A stretch of 64,000 nucleotides of DNA from Pseudomonas siliginis (GCF_019145195.1 NZ_JAHSTW010000001.1:620001-684000), one strand, 5' to 3'. Shown: positions 16,930 through 26,400, counted from the first letter of the stretch. The notes: a model not told the origin generated them from the letters alone. Made by a program: numbers and translations.

Positions 16930-17717
16930 TCAGCATCCGCCAGCTGACCAAACACTACGGCAGCAACCCGGTATTGCGCGGCATTGACCTTGAGGTGGGT
17001 GCAGGGGAATTCGTCGTAGTGCTCGGTCAGTCCGGCGCCGGTAAATCGACCTTGCTGCGCTGTATCAATCGCCTGGCACAGGCCGACAGCGGCACGCTGA
17101 ACGTGGCCGGCATCGATGCCCTCGCCTGCCCTGACACCAGCGTTTTGCGCCGTGAAGTGGCGATGATTTTCCAGCATCACAACGTCGTGCCGCGCCTGAG
17201 TGTGCTGAAGAATGTACTGACCGGTCGCCTCGGTTCCGTCGGCACGCTCGCCTCGATTCTGCAGCTGTTCCGCCGTGACGATGTGGCACTGGCCATGCAA
17301 TGCCTGGAGCGTGTCGAACTGGCGCACAAGGCTGGCGAGCGCACGGATTCGCTGTCCGGCGGACAGAAGCAGCGCGTCGGCATTGCCCGCGCCTTGGCAC
17401 AACGGCCGCAGGTGATTCTGGCCGATGAACCGATTGCCAGCCTCGACCCGAAAACCGCGCGCCTGGTGTTGCAGTATCTGCGCGATGCCACCCGCGAGTT
17501 GGGCATCACCGTGCTGTGCAATTTGCATCAGGTCGAATACGCCCGTGAGTTTGGCGACCGCGTGGTCGGCTTGGCCAACGGCAGTCTGGTGTTCGATGGC
17601 AAAGCATCGAGCATGACCGACGCCGATCTGGCGCGAATCTACCCGGGGCAATCGGCGCAAGCCTGCGCTGACACCCCGACGCCCACCCTGTCCTACCGCA
17701 CCGCCTCGAGGGCCTGA
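16926..17717 (+). CDS. phnC: Phosphonate ABC importer ATPase
   Basis: A 263-residue ATPase with Walker A GQSGAGKST, Q-loop MIFQHHNVVPRLS, signature SLSGGQKQRVGIARAL, Walker B VILADEP and the switch His in LCNLHQVEYA. NLHQVxxA in place of THD is characteristic of PhnC. It powers the importer formed with the phnD and phnE products. It starts within the phnD stop and ends two bases before phnE. Confidence 0.92.
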   Translation: MISIRQLTKHYGSNPVLRGIDLEVGAGEFVVVLGQSGAGKSTLLRCINRLAQADSGTLNVAGIDALACPDTSVLRREVAMIFQHHNVVPRLSVLKNVLTGRLGSVGTLASILQLFRRDDVALAMQCLERVELAHKAGERTDSLSGGQKQRVGIARALAQRPQVILADEPIASLDPKTARLVLQYLRDATRELGITVLCNLHQVEYAREFGDRVVGLANGSLVFDGKASSMTDADLARIYPGQSAQACADTPTPTLSYRTASRA

Positions 17718-17719
17718 GC

Positions 17720-18538
17720 ATGCAATCGCAAAATTATCAGTGGGTCGGCGATCGTCCGCGTGGCCCGCGCAGTTGGCTGATCACCGGCGCCGTCGTCCTG
17801 ATCGTGCTGTGGACGCTGAACTGGAGCGCACAAGGCGCGCAGCTCAGCCTGGGTGAACTGGCGGCGGGGTTGCCGCAGATCGGTGATTTCCTTTCGCGCA
17901 CCTTCCCACCGGATCTGAGCATTCTTGCGCGTCTGGTCGCGCCAGCGGTGGAAACCCTGCAGATCGCCATCTGGGGCACCTTGCTTGGCGTGTTACTGGC
18001 AGTCCCGCTGTCGTTTCTCGCCGCACGTAATCTGAGCCGCAACCGCTGGCTGTTTCACGCCACGCGTCAGGCACTGAATTTCACCCGCAGCATCAACGAA
18101 CTGATTCTCGCGCTGATCTTCGTCTCGGCAGTCGGGCTCGGCCCGTTTCCCGGCGTATTGGCGCTGGCGCTGCATGGTCTGGGCATGCTCGGCAAGTTTT
18201 TCGCCGAAAGCATTGAAGAAATCGACCAAGGTCCCATTGAAGCGCTGCAAGCGACCGGTGCGCGGCCATTGCAGGTGATCGTGTTTGGCGTTTTGCCGCA
18301 AGTCATCACCGCATGGATTGCAGTGATTCTGTACCGCTTCGAAGTCAATCTGCGCTCGGCCACGGTGCTGGGCATGGTCGGCGCCGGCGGCCTGGGGTTC
18401 GAGCTGGTGAGCAGTCTCAAGCTGTTCAAATATCAGGAAACCGCGACCTGCATCATCGTCATTACCTTCATGGTGATCGTCGCCGACGCCATCTCCAGCC
18501 GCCTGCGCGCGGCGATCCAGAGCGGTTCGGCGCACTAG
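17720..18538 (+). CDS. phnE: Phosphonate ABC importer permease
   Basis: A 272-residue membrane protein with about six helices. It has the PhnE hallmark LARLVAPAVETLQIAIWGTLLG early on and the ATPase-contact loop EALQATGARPLQVIVFGVLPQV. It is the single permease of the importer and probably works as a homodimer. It is the last gene of the phnDCE unit; a 110-base gap separates it from the alcohol dehydrogenase gene. Confidence 0.92.
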   Translation: MQSQNYQWVGDRPRGPRSWLITGAVVLIVLWTLNWSAQGAQLSLGELAAGLPQIGDFLSRTFPPDLSILARLVAPAVETLQIAIWGTLLGVLLAVPLSFLAARNLSRNRWLFHATRQALNFTRSINELILALIFVSAVGLGPFPGVLALALHGLGMLGKFFAESIEEIDQGPIEALQATGARPLQVIVFGVLPQVITAWIAVILYRFEVNLRSATVLGMVGAGGLGFELVSSLKLFKYQETATCIIVITFMVIVADAISSRLRAAIQSGSAH

Positions 18539-18648
18539 CATACAGCTGCTATCGGCTGAGCCGATTCAAACCTGCGAATTATCGATTTGAGCCGTTGTCG
18601 ACGCGCGCTGAGTATGGCGCCACACGACAACAACAAGAAGGATTCACC

Positions 18649-19740
18649 ATGACTGCCCGCTTCCAGAACCCCGTCGATACCCGTTTCGGCTGGGGCAGCC
18701 TGCAAGACCTCGCCGCCCTCACCGAACAGCAGACCGTGGCCCTCGTGACCTTTCCCGAAGCGCGGGGGCTGGGGCTGGTCGATCGCCTGCAAGCCTTGCT
18801 CGGCAAGCGTCTGGTCTATGTGTTCGAAGACGTTCAGCCCAACCCGGACGTCGCCCATCTGCGCAACACTTACGAGCATTTCTGGCAGCATGCAGGGGCT
18901 TGCGACGTGGTGCTCGCGGTCGGAGGCGGCAGCGCCATCGATACTGCCAAGGCGTTGATCGTCGGCACCGAATCCGGCCGTTTCGATGAACTGTTGAGCC
19001 TGCTGGCGACGGGCAAACCGTTCACCCCGGCCCGTTGCAAACAACTGATTGCCGCACCGACTACTGCCGGCACCGGCAGCGAAGTCACGCCGTGGGCGAC
19101 GATCTGGGACAGCGCCAGCCAGAAGAAATACTCGCTGCACCTGGACTGCACCTGGCCACGGGTAGCGATCATCGATCCGCAACTGATGCTCACTGTGCCG
19201 GCCAGCGTCACCGTCTCTACCGGGCTTGATGCGTTGTCTCATGCGTTGGAGGCGATCTGGAACGTCAACGCCAACCCGGTCTCGGACACCTTCGCGATTT
19301 CCGCGATCGAGGACATTCTGGAATGCCTGCCGCGCCTGCACAAAGATCTCTCCAGTCACGAGTTGCGCAGCCGCATGGCGCTCGCTGCGCTCAAAGCCGG
19401 ACTGGCGTTTTCCAACACCAAAACCGCGCTGGCGCATTCGATTTCCTATGAGATGACCTTGCGCCACGGCTTACCCCACGGCATCGCCTGCTCCTTCACT
19501 CTACCAATGGTTTTGGGACTGGCCTGGGGCCACGACGCCACTCGCGACCGTACATTGCAACGCCTATTCGGCGCGGACCTGGGCAAAGCCCAGCAGCAAT
19601 TGCGCGAGTTCTTGCACAGCCTCGGGGTGAAGACCGAGTTTGCCGATTACGGCGTTTCGGCCAAGGACGCCGAAGCCATCATCCAGCTCGCAATGCAGGG
19701 CGCGCGCGGCAAGAACTTCATCGGTTCGCAAGCCGCCTGA
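18649..19740 (+). CDS. Iron-containing alcohol dehydrogenase, probable phosphonoacetaldehyde/hydroxyethylphosphonate redox enzyme
   Basis: A 363-residue group III alcohol dehydrogenase. The nucleotide site is AVGGGSAIDTAKAL, the substrate/metal segment is AAPTTAGTGSEVTPWAT, and the iron-ligand region has TGLDALSHALEAIW and the His residues of HSISYEMTLRHGLPHG. Known relatives in phosphonate pathways interconvert phosphonoacetaldehyde and 2-hydroxyethylphosphonate. With PhnX in the same locus and no PhnW seen, the oxidising direction (making phosphonoacetaldehyde from hydroxyethylphosphonate) is plausible. The ATG at 18649 follows AAGGA; a much longer frame upstream is a readthrough of intergenic DNA. 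Confidence 0.85.
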   Translation: MTARFQNPVDTRFGWGSLQDLAALTEQQTVALVTFPEARGLGLVDRLQALLGKRLVYVFEDVQPNPDVAHLRNTYEHFWQHAGACDVVLAVGGGSAIDTAKALIVGTESGRFDELLSLLATGKPFTPARCKQLIAAPTTAGTGSEVTPWATIWDSASQKKYSLHLDCTWPRVAIIDPQLMLTVPASVTVSTGLDALSHALEAIWNVNANPVSDTFAISAIEDILECLPRLHKDLSSHELRSRMALAALKAGLAFSNTKTALAHSISYEMTLRHGLPHGIACSFTLPMVLGLAWGHDATRDRTLQRLFGADLGKAQQQLREFLHSLGVKTEFADYGVSAKDAEAIIQLAMQGARGKNFIGSQAA

Positions 19741-19870
19741 CGCCTGAAAACGCCCGAGTCACCCAAGCACCGCCAGCGGCATGCAGCCGCGGTGATTTCC
19801 TGTCGCACCAAAAAAGAGTGCACCCCGCCGACGACACCCGACGGGAACCGACAACAATAAGGAAAAGATC

Positions 19871-21166
19871 ATGAATCGTGCCGAAACAATGCCTGGTCTC
19901 GCCGAACGTTCTGCCTCGTTCCGGGTCGCCCAGTGGCGCATGCTGCTGGCGGCGATGTTCTGTTACCTGTTTTTTTACACCGGTCGGCAGACCTTCGGTT
20001 TTGCCATTCCGGGGATTCAGGCCGAGTTCGGCCTGAGCAAGGAAACCCTCGGCTGGGCCTCCGCGGTGATGCTCTGGGCCTACGCGATTGGTCAGGCGAT
20101 CAACGGCAACCTCGCCGACAAATTCGGTGGCCGACGCATCATGACTCTGGGGGCTGTGCTGTCCTGCGCGGCAAACTGGGTGACCAGTTTCGCCAGTGGT
20201 TTCACCAGCCTCATTCTGCCGTGGGGCGTCAACGGCTACTTTCAAGCCTTGGGCTGGGCGCCGGGCGGTCGGCTGATTGCCAATTGGTGGGCGGCGGGCG
20301 AGCGCGGCAAGGTATATGGCTTCTACACTTTCGCCGCCGGCTGCGCGTCGGTTCTGTCGTACGTCACCTCTATCGTCGTGCTCGAAGTACTGCAACTGGA
20401 ATGGCGATGGATCTTCCGTTTGCCGGTGCTGCTGATGCTCGCCGGCGGGATCATTTTCTATCTGGTTGCCCGCGAACGCCCGCAGGATCTGGGCTTCGAA
20501 CCGGTGGGTGATACCGGTGTGGCCAACGCTCACGACAAACATCAGGAAGCGGCACAGGGCGAAGTCGAATCCTCGGCACAACGCTACAAAGCCGTACTGA
20601 AGAACCCTCGCCTGCTCATCGCCGCGCTGTCACTGGGTTTTCAGAACGCGGCGCGCTACGGCTTGATCGTCTGGGTGCCGGTGCACTTTCTCGGCGCTGA
20701 CTGGAAAAGTGGTGACGGCATGATCGATCCGAAATGGATCACCGTCGCCCTCCCCGTCGGCATGGCGGTTGGCGCGTTGAGCAACGGTTGGGTGTCAGAC
20801 AAGTTGTTCGGCTCCAAGCGGTATCTGGCGATCATGCTTTATATGTTCCTCGGCGCCGCGACCAGCCTGTGGATGTGGAGCCTGCCCCCACACAGCGTCA
20901 TCGGCCTGATCGCCCTGTTCCTTTGCGGCTTTTTCGTATACGGCCCGGCCTCGAGTTTCTGGGCACTGTGCCCGGATCTGGTCGGTGCCAAACGCGCCGG
21001 TACGGCGACCGGAATCATGAACTTTTCCTCCTATCTGTTCGCCGGATTGGCCGAACCATTGATCGGTCGTTTGCTTGACACCACAGCAAACACGTCTCTC
21101 ATCTTCATAGTGGTCACCAGCGCCTGCCTGTGCAGCGCGGCAGTGGCATTGTTCATTCGACGCTGA
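19871..21166 (+). CDS. MFS transporter, GlpT/UhpT organophosphate family
   Basis: A 431-residue membrane protein with twelve predicted helices. YLFFYTGRQTFGFAIPGIQ in helix 1, GNLADKFGGRRIM (MFS motif A) and the RLIANWWAAGERGKVYG segment are typical of the organophosphate:phosphate antiporter family (GlpT, UhpT, PgtP). A cytoplasmic loop of charged residues near 215-240 separates the two halves. In this locus it is probably a second route for phosphonate entry; AepP-type aminoethylphosphonate transporters belong to this family. It lies between the dehydrogenase gene and a LysR gene on the same strand. Confidence 0.87.
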   Translation: MNRAETMPGLAERSASFRVAQWRMLLAAMFCYLFFYTGRQTFGFAIPGIQAEFGLSKETLGWASAVMLWAYAIGQAINGNLADKFGGRRIMTLGAVLSCAANWVTSFASGFTSLILPWGVNGYFQALGWAPGGRLIANWWAAGERGKVYGFYTFAAGCASVLSYVTSIVVLEVLQLEWRWIFRLPVLLMLAGGIIFYLVARERPQDLGFEPVGDTGVANAHDKHQEAAQGEVESSAQRYKAVLKNPRLLIAALSLGFQNAARYGLIVWVPVHFLGADWKSGDGMIDPKWITVALPVGMAVGALSNGWVSDKLFGSKRYLAIMLYMFLGAATSLWMWSLPPHSVIGLIALFLCGFFVYGPASSFWALCPDLVGAKRAGTATGIMNFSSYLFAGLAEPLIGRLLDTTANTSLIFIVVTSACLCSAAVALFIRR

Positions 21167-21176
21167 CGGGGCTTGC

Positions 21177-22046
21177 ATGTACCAGTATCACAAGTGGTTA
21201 CGTTCGTTTCATGCGGTAGCCAAGACCGGCAGCTTCACCCTTGCTGCCGAGTACCTCTGCGTCGGTCAGCCGACCGTCAGCGAACAGGTCAACGCACTGG
21301 AGAACACCTTCTCGGTCGAACTGTTTCATCGCCGTGGCCGCTACATCGAAATGAGCGCCGCCGGGCACAAGCTCTATGCGATCACTCAGGGCCTGTTCGG
21401 TCAGGAGGATGAAGCCGTGCAACTGTTGCAGAGCTTCAAGCAGCGCAAGACCGGCATGCTGCGCCTCGGCGCGGTGTCACCGCCGATTGCCATGAATCTG
21501 ACCTATGAGCTGATGCAGCGCCACCCGGATATCGAACTGGAAACCTCGTTTTCCTCGAAAAAGGACACCCTGGCGCGGTTGTTCAACTTCGATATCGACG
21601 TGGCGATTCTGGCCTTGTCGGAATTCGATGAGCGCTTCCACACGCGGCTGTATCACCGTTATCCGATCATCGCCGTGGTCCGCGATGACCATCGGTGGGC
21701 CGGTCAGGCGCAGGTTCACGTCAGTGAAATCAGCGGCGAAAAATGGGTGATGCGCGAATCCAGTGCGCGCACCCGGCAACTGGTGGAAGAAAGCTGCAAA
21801 CGGCTCGATATCGAGCTCAATTGCGTCATGCAACTCAACAGCCGCGAAGCCATCGTCCACGCGATCGTCAAAGGCATCGGTATCGGTTTTGTCTCGGCCG
21901 TGGAATACGCCGAGACCCCGGGCACCACGCCGATCACCTTTGTCGATCACCCGTTCTTCATCGAATACCACCTGTGCTGCCTCGGCATCCGCAGGAACCG
22001 GCCAGTGATTGCCGAACTGTTTGATGCGAATCCACCGCTGACCTGA
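21177..22046 (+). CDS. LysR regulator, second in the phosphonate locus
   Basis: A 289-residue LysR-type regulator. The helix-turn-helix lies in SFTLAAEYLCVGQPTVSEQVNAL and the effector domain contains NSREAIVHAIVKGIGIGFVSAVE. It is on the same strand as the transporter gene (10-base gap) and precedes phnX by 74 bases, so it is probably co-transcribed. It resembles the LysR at 15.1 kb in size and style but differs in sequence. Two LysR regulators in one locus suggest separate responses, for example to different phosphonates. Confidence 0.85.
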   Translation: MYQYHKWLRSFHAVAKTGSFTLAAEYLCVGQPTVSEQVNALENTFSVELFHRRGRYIEMSAAGHKLYAITQGLFGQEDEAVQLLQSFKQRKTGMLRLGAVSPPIAMNLTYELMQRHPDIELETSFSSKKDTLARLFNFDIDVAILALSEFDERFHTRLYHRYPIIAVVRDDHRWAGQAQVHVSEISGEKWVMRESSARTRQLVEESCKRLDIELNCVMQLNSREAIVHAIVKGIGIGFVSAVEYAETPGTTPITFVDHPFFIEYHLCCLGIRRNRPVIAELFDANPPLT

Positions 22047-22120
22047 TCAGCCCTGACCCTTGAACCGCCTACCTCATTGCCGAGGGACGGCCCACGCTTA
22101 CCTGAAAACGGAGATTGACC

Positions 22121-22948
22121 ATGCAGTACCAACAACCGACTCATCTGCAAGCCGCGATCCTCGACTGGGCCGGCACCGTTGTCGATTTCGGCTCATTTGC
22201 GCCGACGCAGATTTTCGTCGAAGCCTTTGCCGAGTTCGGCGTCGCCGTGTCGCTGGAGGAAGCGCGCGGGCCAATGGGCATGGGCAAGTGGGATCACATC
22301 CGCACCCTGTGCAACCTGCCGCAGATTGCCGAACGTTACCGCGCGGCGTTTGACCGCTTGCCGAGTGACGACGATGTGACGGCGATCTACGAACGCTTCA
22401 TGCCGTTGCAGATCGAAAAAATCGCACTGCATTCGGCGTTGATTCCGGGCGCACTCGAGGCGATTGCGGCGTTGCGCGACAAGGGTCTGAAAATCGGTTC
22501 GTGCTCGGGCTATCCGGCGGTGGTGATGGCCAGGGTCGTTGAACTGGCAAGGAAAAATGGCTACGTCGCCGACTATGTCGTCGCCACTGATGAAGTGCCA
22601 AATGGCCGGCCGTATCCGGCGCAGGCGTTGGCCAACGTGATTGCCTTGGGCATCGATGACGTGGCCGCCTGCGTCAAGGTCGACGACACCTGGCCGGGAA
22701 TTCTCGAAGGGCGCGCCGCCGGAATGTGGACGGTGGCGTTGACCTGTTCCGGCAACGCACTGGGCCTGACCTATGAGCAATACAAGGCGTTGGCGTCGGA
22801 TCGACTGGCGGAAGAACGCGCGCGGATCGGCAAGATGTTCGCCCCTTCGCGCCCGCATTACCTGATCGATACCATCGCTGAACTGCCTCAGGTGATCGAC
22901 GACATCAATGCGCGTCTGGCCCGGGGTGAAACTCCGCAAGCCAGCTGA
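22121..22948 (+). CDS. phnX: Phosphonoacetaldehyde hydrolase
   Basis: A 275-residue HAD-superfamily enzyme that splits phosphonoacetaldehyde into acetaldehyde and phosphate. The nucleophile Asp is in [12 protein letters not shown], with the Ala-Gly pair typical of PhnX. The Schiff-base Lys is in GMGKWDHI, Ser/Gly of motif II in [11 protein letters not shown], and the acidic pair in KVDDTWPGI. The real start is the ATG at 22121 after ACGGAG. PhnX normally follows the transaminase PhnW, which is not in this window. Confidence 0.95.
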   Translation: MQYQQPTHLQAAILDWAGTVVDFGSFAPTQIFVEAFAEFGVAVSLEEARGPMGMGKWDHIRTLCNLPQIAERYRAAFDRLPSDDDVTAIYERFMPLQIEKIALHSALIPGALEAIAALRDKGLKIGSCSGYPAVVMARVVELARKNGYVADYVVATDEVPNGRPYPAQALANVIALGIDDVAACVKVDDTWPGILEGRAAGMWTVALTCSGNALGLTYEQYKALASDRLAEERARIGKMFAPSRPHYLIDTIAELPQVIDDINARLARGETPQAS

Positions 22949-22963
22949 GTCCGCCCTGCCCGT

Positions 22964-22994
22964 GATCGTTCCCGTGCTCAGCGTGGGAACGATC
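22964..22994. repeat. Dispersed inverted repeat with GATCGTTCCC arms
   Basis: GATCGTTCCC and GGGAACGATC form 10-base arms around an 11-base loop just after phnX. A related hairpin (TTCCCACGC/GCGTGGGAA) lies at 28895-28915, so this is a second repeat family. There is no T-run, so a Rho-independent terminator is unlikely. Confidence 0.75.
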
Positions 22995-23094
22995 CCATCA
23001 CTCCCTTGAACTGTCGGAAACAAGGTTGGCGTGACAGCAGACGCCTGCTGCTAATGCTCGTCGCGATAGATTGGTCTCCCCTTCAGCGGCTCGA

Positions 23095-23280
23095 TCGACT
23101 ACCATGCCGCCGCCGGTTTCCACACGGAATTAATAGGGAATCCGAAATGCTTGCACAGCATCAATCGGAACTGCCCCCGCAACTGTAGGTGCCGAGCCTG
23201 CTCCTTGACTGCCACTGGGTGAATCCCGGGAAGGCCGGAGCGTGGCGATGACGCATCAGTCAGGAGACCTGCCGGCACAG
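23095..23280 (+). promoter_or_regulatory. Cobalamin riboswitch
   Basis: The conserved elements of the AdoCbl-class riboswitch appear in order: a CGGTTTCCACACGGAATTAA then GGGAA segment (about 23113-23140), AACTGCCCCCGCAACTGTA (23169-23187), GCCACTGGGTGAATCCCGGG (from 23211) and the B12 box CAGTCAGGAGACCTGCC (23257-23273). It lies upstream of the ABC importer operon at 23.4 kb and should lower its expression when cobalamin is plentiful. It fills most of the 483-base gap after phnX. Confidence 0.92.
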
Positions 23281-23384
23281 TGACTGACCAACCGGCGGGG
23301 TGTCCGGGAAGGACATCGTGCCGTGCGCATTTTCACCATGCCGGCCTTGCGCAGTTTCCACGACCGCGCCCGAGGTGTGTTTCC

Positions 23385-23414
23385 GAACCGTACCCGCCCA
23401 CTCCCGTACGGTTC
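23385..23414 (+). promoter_or_regulatory. Hairpin next to the importer ribosome site, possible expression platform
   Basis: GAACCGTAC and GTACGGTTC form a perfect 9-base stem with a 12-base loop. It ends a few bases before the CTGGAGA ribosome site of the binding-protein gene. No T-run follows, so control at translation is more likely than termination. Confidence 0.5.
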
Positions 23415-23431
23415 CCTCTGGAGACTGCCCC

Positions 23432-24445
23432 ATGCTGCTGCCCCGCGTTGCCACCCTGCTCACCGCTCTGAGCCTTTGCCCCCTGGCGCAAGCGGCGCCG
23501 ACTGCGTATCCACTGACCGTCGAAAACTGTGGCAGCAGCCTGACCTTTCAGCACGCGCCCGCGCGTACGGTGACCATCGGCCAGGCCGGCACCGAAATGC
23601 TCTACGCCTTGGGCCTGGGCGACAAAGTCGTTGGCACTTCGCTGTGGTTCAACGACGTGCTGGGCACATACAAAGCGCAGAACGACACGATCGAGCGCCT
23701 CGCCGACAACGAGCCGAGTTTCGAAGCGGTGATCGGCAAACGCCCGGAGCTGGTCGCCGTCGAGCTGGAATGGATGGTCGGCCCGCAAGGCGCGGTCGGC
23801 ACCCGCGAGCAGTTCCATGAACTGAAGATTCCCACCTACCTGCTGCCCTCCGATTGCGAAGCCAAGGACAACCTCGTCGGTTCGGACGGCACGCGGCTGG
23901 CGCCGTTTCGCATCGACAGCATCTACAAAGCCGTGAGCCAGCTCGCAGCGATTTTCGATGTGCAGGCGCGTGGCGAGCAGCTCAATGAGCAGCTTAAAGC
24001 CAGCCTCGCGCAGTCGATCGCCACCGCGAAAAAGCAGCAGCGCAAAGACGTCAGCGCCCTGGTGTGGTTCTCCAGCGCCGAGATGGACATCGAGCCGTTC
24101 GTGGCCGGGCACAAAGGCGTTCCCGATTTCATGCTCAGCACCCTCGGCGTGCGCAACGTGGTCGAGTCGGATGAAGAATGGCCAACCGTCGGCTGGGAAA
24201 CCATCGCCAAGGCCAACCCGACATTTCTGGTGATCGCGCGCATGGATCGTCGACGTTTCCCGGCGGACGACTATCAGAAGAAACTCGCCTTCCTGCGCAG
24301 TGATCCGGTGACGCGCAACATGGACGCGGTCAAACACAACCGCATCATCATCCTTGACGCCATGGCCATGCAGGCCAGCCTGCGCACCTTCGACGGCCTC
24401 GCACAACTGGCCAGCGCCATCAACGGCTACGACCTGTCGCCATGA
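23432..24445 (+). CDS. ABC importer binding protein, FecB/BtuF type, cobalamin-regulated
   Basis: A 337-residue secreted binding protein. The signal peptide is MLLPRVATLLTALSLCPLAQ with cleavage near AQAAP. ARTVTIGQAGTEMLYALGLGDKVVGTS is the usual start of the class III (iron-siderophore/cobalamin) binding-protein fold. The start was set at 23432 because the upstream frame runs through the riboswitch and lacks a signal. Riboswitch control points to cobalamin, a cobinamide or another corrinoid as ligand; cobalt or a metal complex cannot be ruled out. It is coupled by overlap to the permease gene. Confidence 0.88.
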   Translation: MLLPRVATLLTALSLCPLAQAAPTAYPLTVENCGSSLTFQHAPARTVTIGQAGTEMLYALGLGDKVVGTSLWFNDVLGTYKAQNDTIERLADNEPSFEAVIGKRPELVAVELEWMVGPQGAVGTREQFHELKIPTYLLPSDCEAKDNLVGSDGTRLAPFRIDSIYKAVSQLAAIFDVQARGEQLNEQLKASLAQSIATAKKQQRKDVSALVWFSSAEMDIEPFVAGHKGVPDFMLSTLGVRNVVESDEEWPTVGWETIAKANPTFLVIARMDRRRFPADDYQKKLAFLRSDPVTRNMDAVKHNRIIILDAMAMQASLRTFDGLAQLASAINGYDLSP

Positions 24446-25458
24446 GCAGACGCCTGATCCGTTTGCTGCTGGTGCTGTTGACGCTGTCGGTCGCGCTGAT
24501 CGGCGGCGTGGCCATTGGTGAGACTTCGATCGAGCCGAGCGTGGTATTGCAGGTGCTGGCCAACAAGCTGTGGGGCGCCGGTTATGTGCTCGACCCGATC
24601 GACGAAGGCATCGTCTGGAACTATCGCCTGACCCGCGCGCTGGTCGCGGCGGCCTGCGGCGCCGGCCTGGCGACGTGCGGGGTGATCCTGCAATCGCTGC
24701 TGCGCAATCCGCTGGCCGATCCGTATCTGCTGGGTATTTCTGCTGGCGCCTCGACCGGCGCGGTGATGGTCGCCCTGCTTGGCGTCGGCGCCGGGGCGAT
24801 TTCATTGTCGGTCGGTGCTTTTGCCGGCGCGGTGACCGCGTTCGTATTGGTGATCCTGTTGGCGCGGGTCAGCGGTTCGGCCAGCGGTACCGGGCAGATC
24901 ATTCTGGCCGGGATCGCCGGCTCGCAATTGTTCAACGCCCTCACCGCGTTTCTGATCACCCGCTCGGCCAGCTCCGAACAAGCGCGCGGGATCATGTTCT
25001 GGCTGTTGGGCAATCTCGGCGGCGTGCGCTGGCCGTCGGTGTGGCTGGCGGTCCCAGTGGCCTTGCTCGGGCTGGTCGTTTGTCTGTGGCACCGCCGGGC
25101 GCTGGATGCGTTCACCTTTGGCGCGGACTCGGCGGCCTCCCTCGGCATTGCCGTGCGCCGTGTGCAGATTCTGTTGATTGGCTGCGCCGCGCTGGTGACG
25201 GCGGTGATGGTGTCGATTGTCGGCTCGATCGGCTTTGTCGGTCTGGTGATTCCCCATGCCGCGCGGTTGTTGCTCGGCACCGGCCATGCGCGTCTGTTGC
25301 CCGCCAGTGCGCTGGGCGGCGCGGTGTTTCTGATCGCCGCCGATGTGCTGTCGCGCACCCTGATCAAGGGTCAGGTGATCCCGGTCGGCGTGATCACTGC
25401 GCTGGTCGGCGCACCGGTGTTCGCGCTGATTCTGGTGGGCCGGAGATCGGCGCGATGA
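24442..25458 (+). CDS. ABC importer permease, FecCD/BtuC type
   Basis: A 338-residue inner-membrane protein with about ten helices. GVILQSLLRNPLADPYLLGISAGAS and FVGLVIPHAARLLLG are the two landmark segments of the BtuC/FecCD family. It starts within the stop of the binding-protein gene and overlaps the ATPase start. It forms the channel for the corrinoid-type substrate, working as a homodimer. Confidence 0.92.
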   Translation: MSRRLIRLLLVLLTLSVALIGGVAIGETSIEPSVVLQVLANKLWGAGYVLDPIDEGIVWNYRLTRALVAAACGAGLATCGVILQSLLRNPLADPYLLGISAGASTGAVMVALLGVGAGAISLSVGAFAGAVTAFVLVILLARVSGSASGTGQIILAGIAGSQLFNALTAFLITRSASSEQARGIMFWLLGNLGGVRWPSVWLAVPVALLGLVVCLWHRRALDAFTFGADSAASLGIAVRRVQILLIGCAALVTAVMVSIVGSIGFVGLVIPHAARLLLGTGHARLLPASALGGAVFLIAADVLSRTLIKGQVIPVGVITALVGAPVFALILVGRRSAR

Positions 25459-26219
25459 ACACGGTTCTGAGTTGTGCGGGTGTGGGCTTCAAAGTGCGCG
25501 GTGCCGAGTTGCTCAATGGTGTTAGCCTCGACGTTGAGCGCGGCGAGACCCTGGGCATTGTCGGGCCGAACGGGTCGGGGAAATCCACGTTGCTCAAATT
25601 GCTGGCCGGGCTGCGTGAACCGAGCGTGGGCCATGTGCAGCTCGGCGGTCAGGCGCTGGGCAAGATGTCGCGGCGCACTATCGCGCAGACGCTCGCGGTG
25701 GTTGAGCAACAGGCCGATACCGACGATGGCATTCGCGTGTTCGACGCGGTGGCGCTGGGGCGCACGCCGTGGTTGTCGGCGCTGCAACCGTGGTCGCCCG
25801 CCGATGACGCCATCGTCGAGCAAGCGCTGGTCGACGTCGACGCCGTGCACCTGCGCAACCGCCTCTGGCGCAGCCTCTCCGGCGGTGAACGCCAACGCGT
25901 GCACATCGCCCGCGCACTGGCGCAGCGCCCGCAGGTCCTGCTGCTAGACGAGCCGGCCAACCACCTCGACATCCAGCATCAGTTGAGCATTCTGCAAGTG
26001 GTGCGCGCACTGCCGGTGACTACGTTGATCGCCTTGCACGACCTCAATCAGGCGCTCAAGTGCGATCGCCTGGCGGTGCTGGAGCGCGGGCGTCTGGTGG
26101 CGTTGGGCGAGCCGCTGCACGTACTGACGCCGGAGCGGTTACAGACGACTTTCGGCGTCAGGGCGCACTATCTGACGGACCCGTTCGATGGTGCGCCGAT
26201 ATTGCGCTTCCTTGCTTGA
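25455..26219 (+). CDS. ABC importer ATPase, BtuD/FecE type
   Basis: A 254-residue ATPase with Walker A GPNGSGKST, signature SLSGGERQRVHIARAL, Walker B VLLLDEP and switch His in ALHDLNQAL. It is the last gene of the riboswitch-controlled three-gene operon. The ATG at 25455 overlaps the permease stop by four bases; longer upstream frames are shadows of the permease gene. Three REP copies follow. Confidence 0.92.
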   Translation: MNTVLSCAGVGFKVRGAELLNGVSLDVERGETLGIVGPNGSGKSTLLKLLAGLREPSVGHVQLGGQALGKMSRRTIAQTLAVVEQQADTDDGIRVFDAVALGRTPWLSALQPWSPADDAIVEQALVDVDAVHLRNRLWRSLSGGERQRVHIARALAQRPQVLLLDEPANHLDIQHQLSILQVVRALPVTTLIALHDLNQALKCDRLAVLERGRLVALGEPLHVLTPERLQTTFGVRAHYLTDPFDGAPILRFLA

Positions 26220-26235
26220 TGCATGTGTAGCTGAC

Positions 26236-26400
26236 ACACCGCTTTCGCGAGCAGGCTCGCTCCCACAAGGGGTTTGTGTGTTGCCGTGAGTGACAGGGAA
26301 ACGCGAATTCTGTGGGAGCGAGCCTGCTCGCGAAGGCGTCAGGTCATCCAACATTGATGTCGACTGACACACCGCTTTCGCGAGCAGGCTCGCTCCCACA
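26236..26400. repeat. Three REP copies
   Basis: One leftward single REP (about 26238-26276) and a facing pair (26311-26400) lie between the convergent ends of the ABC operon and metE. This fills the 210-base gap. Confidence 0.9.

Noticed and set aside
26236..26400. Possible CRISPR-like repeats
   Set aside because: The repeated units are inverted REP sequences with variable short spacing, no regular array and no cas genes.
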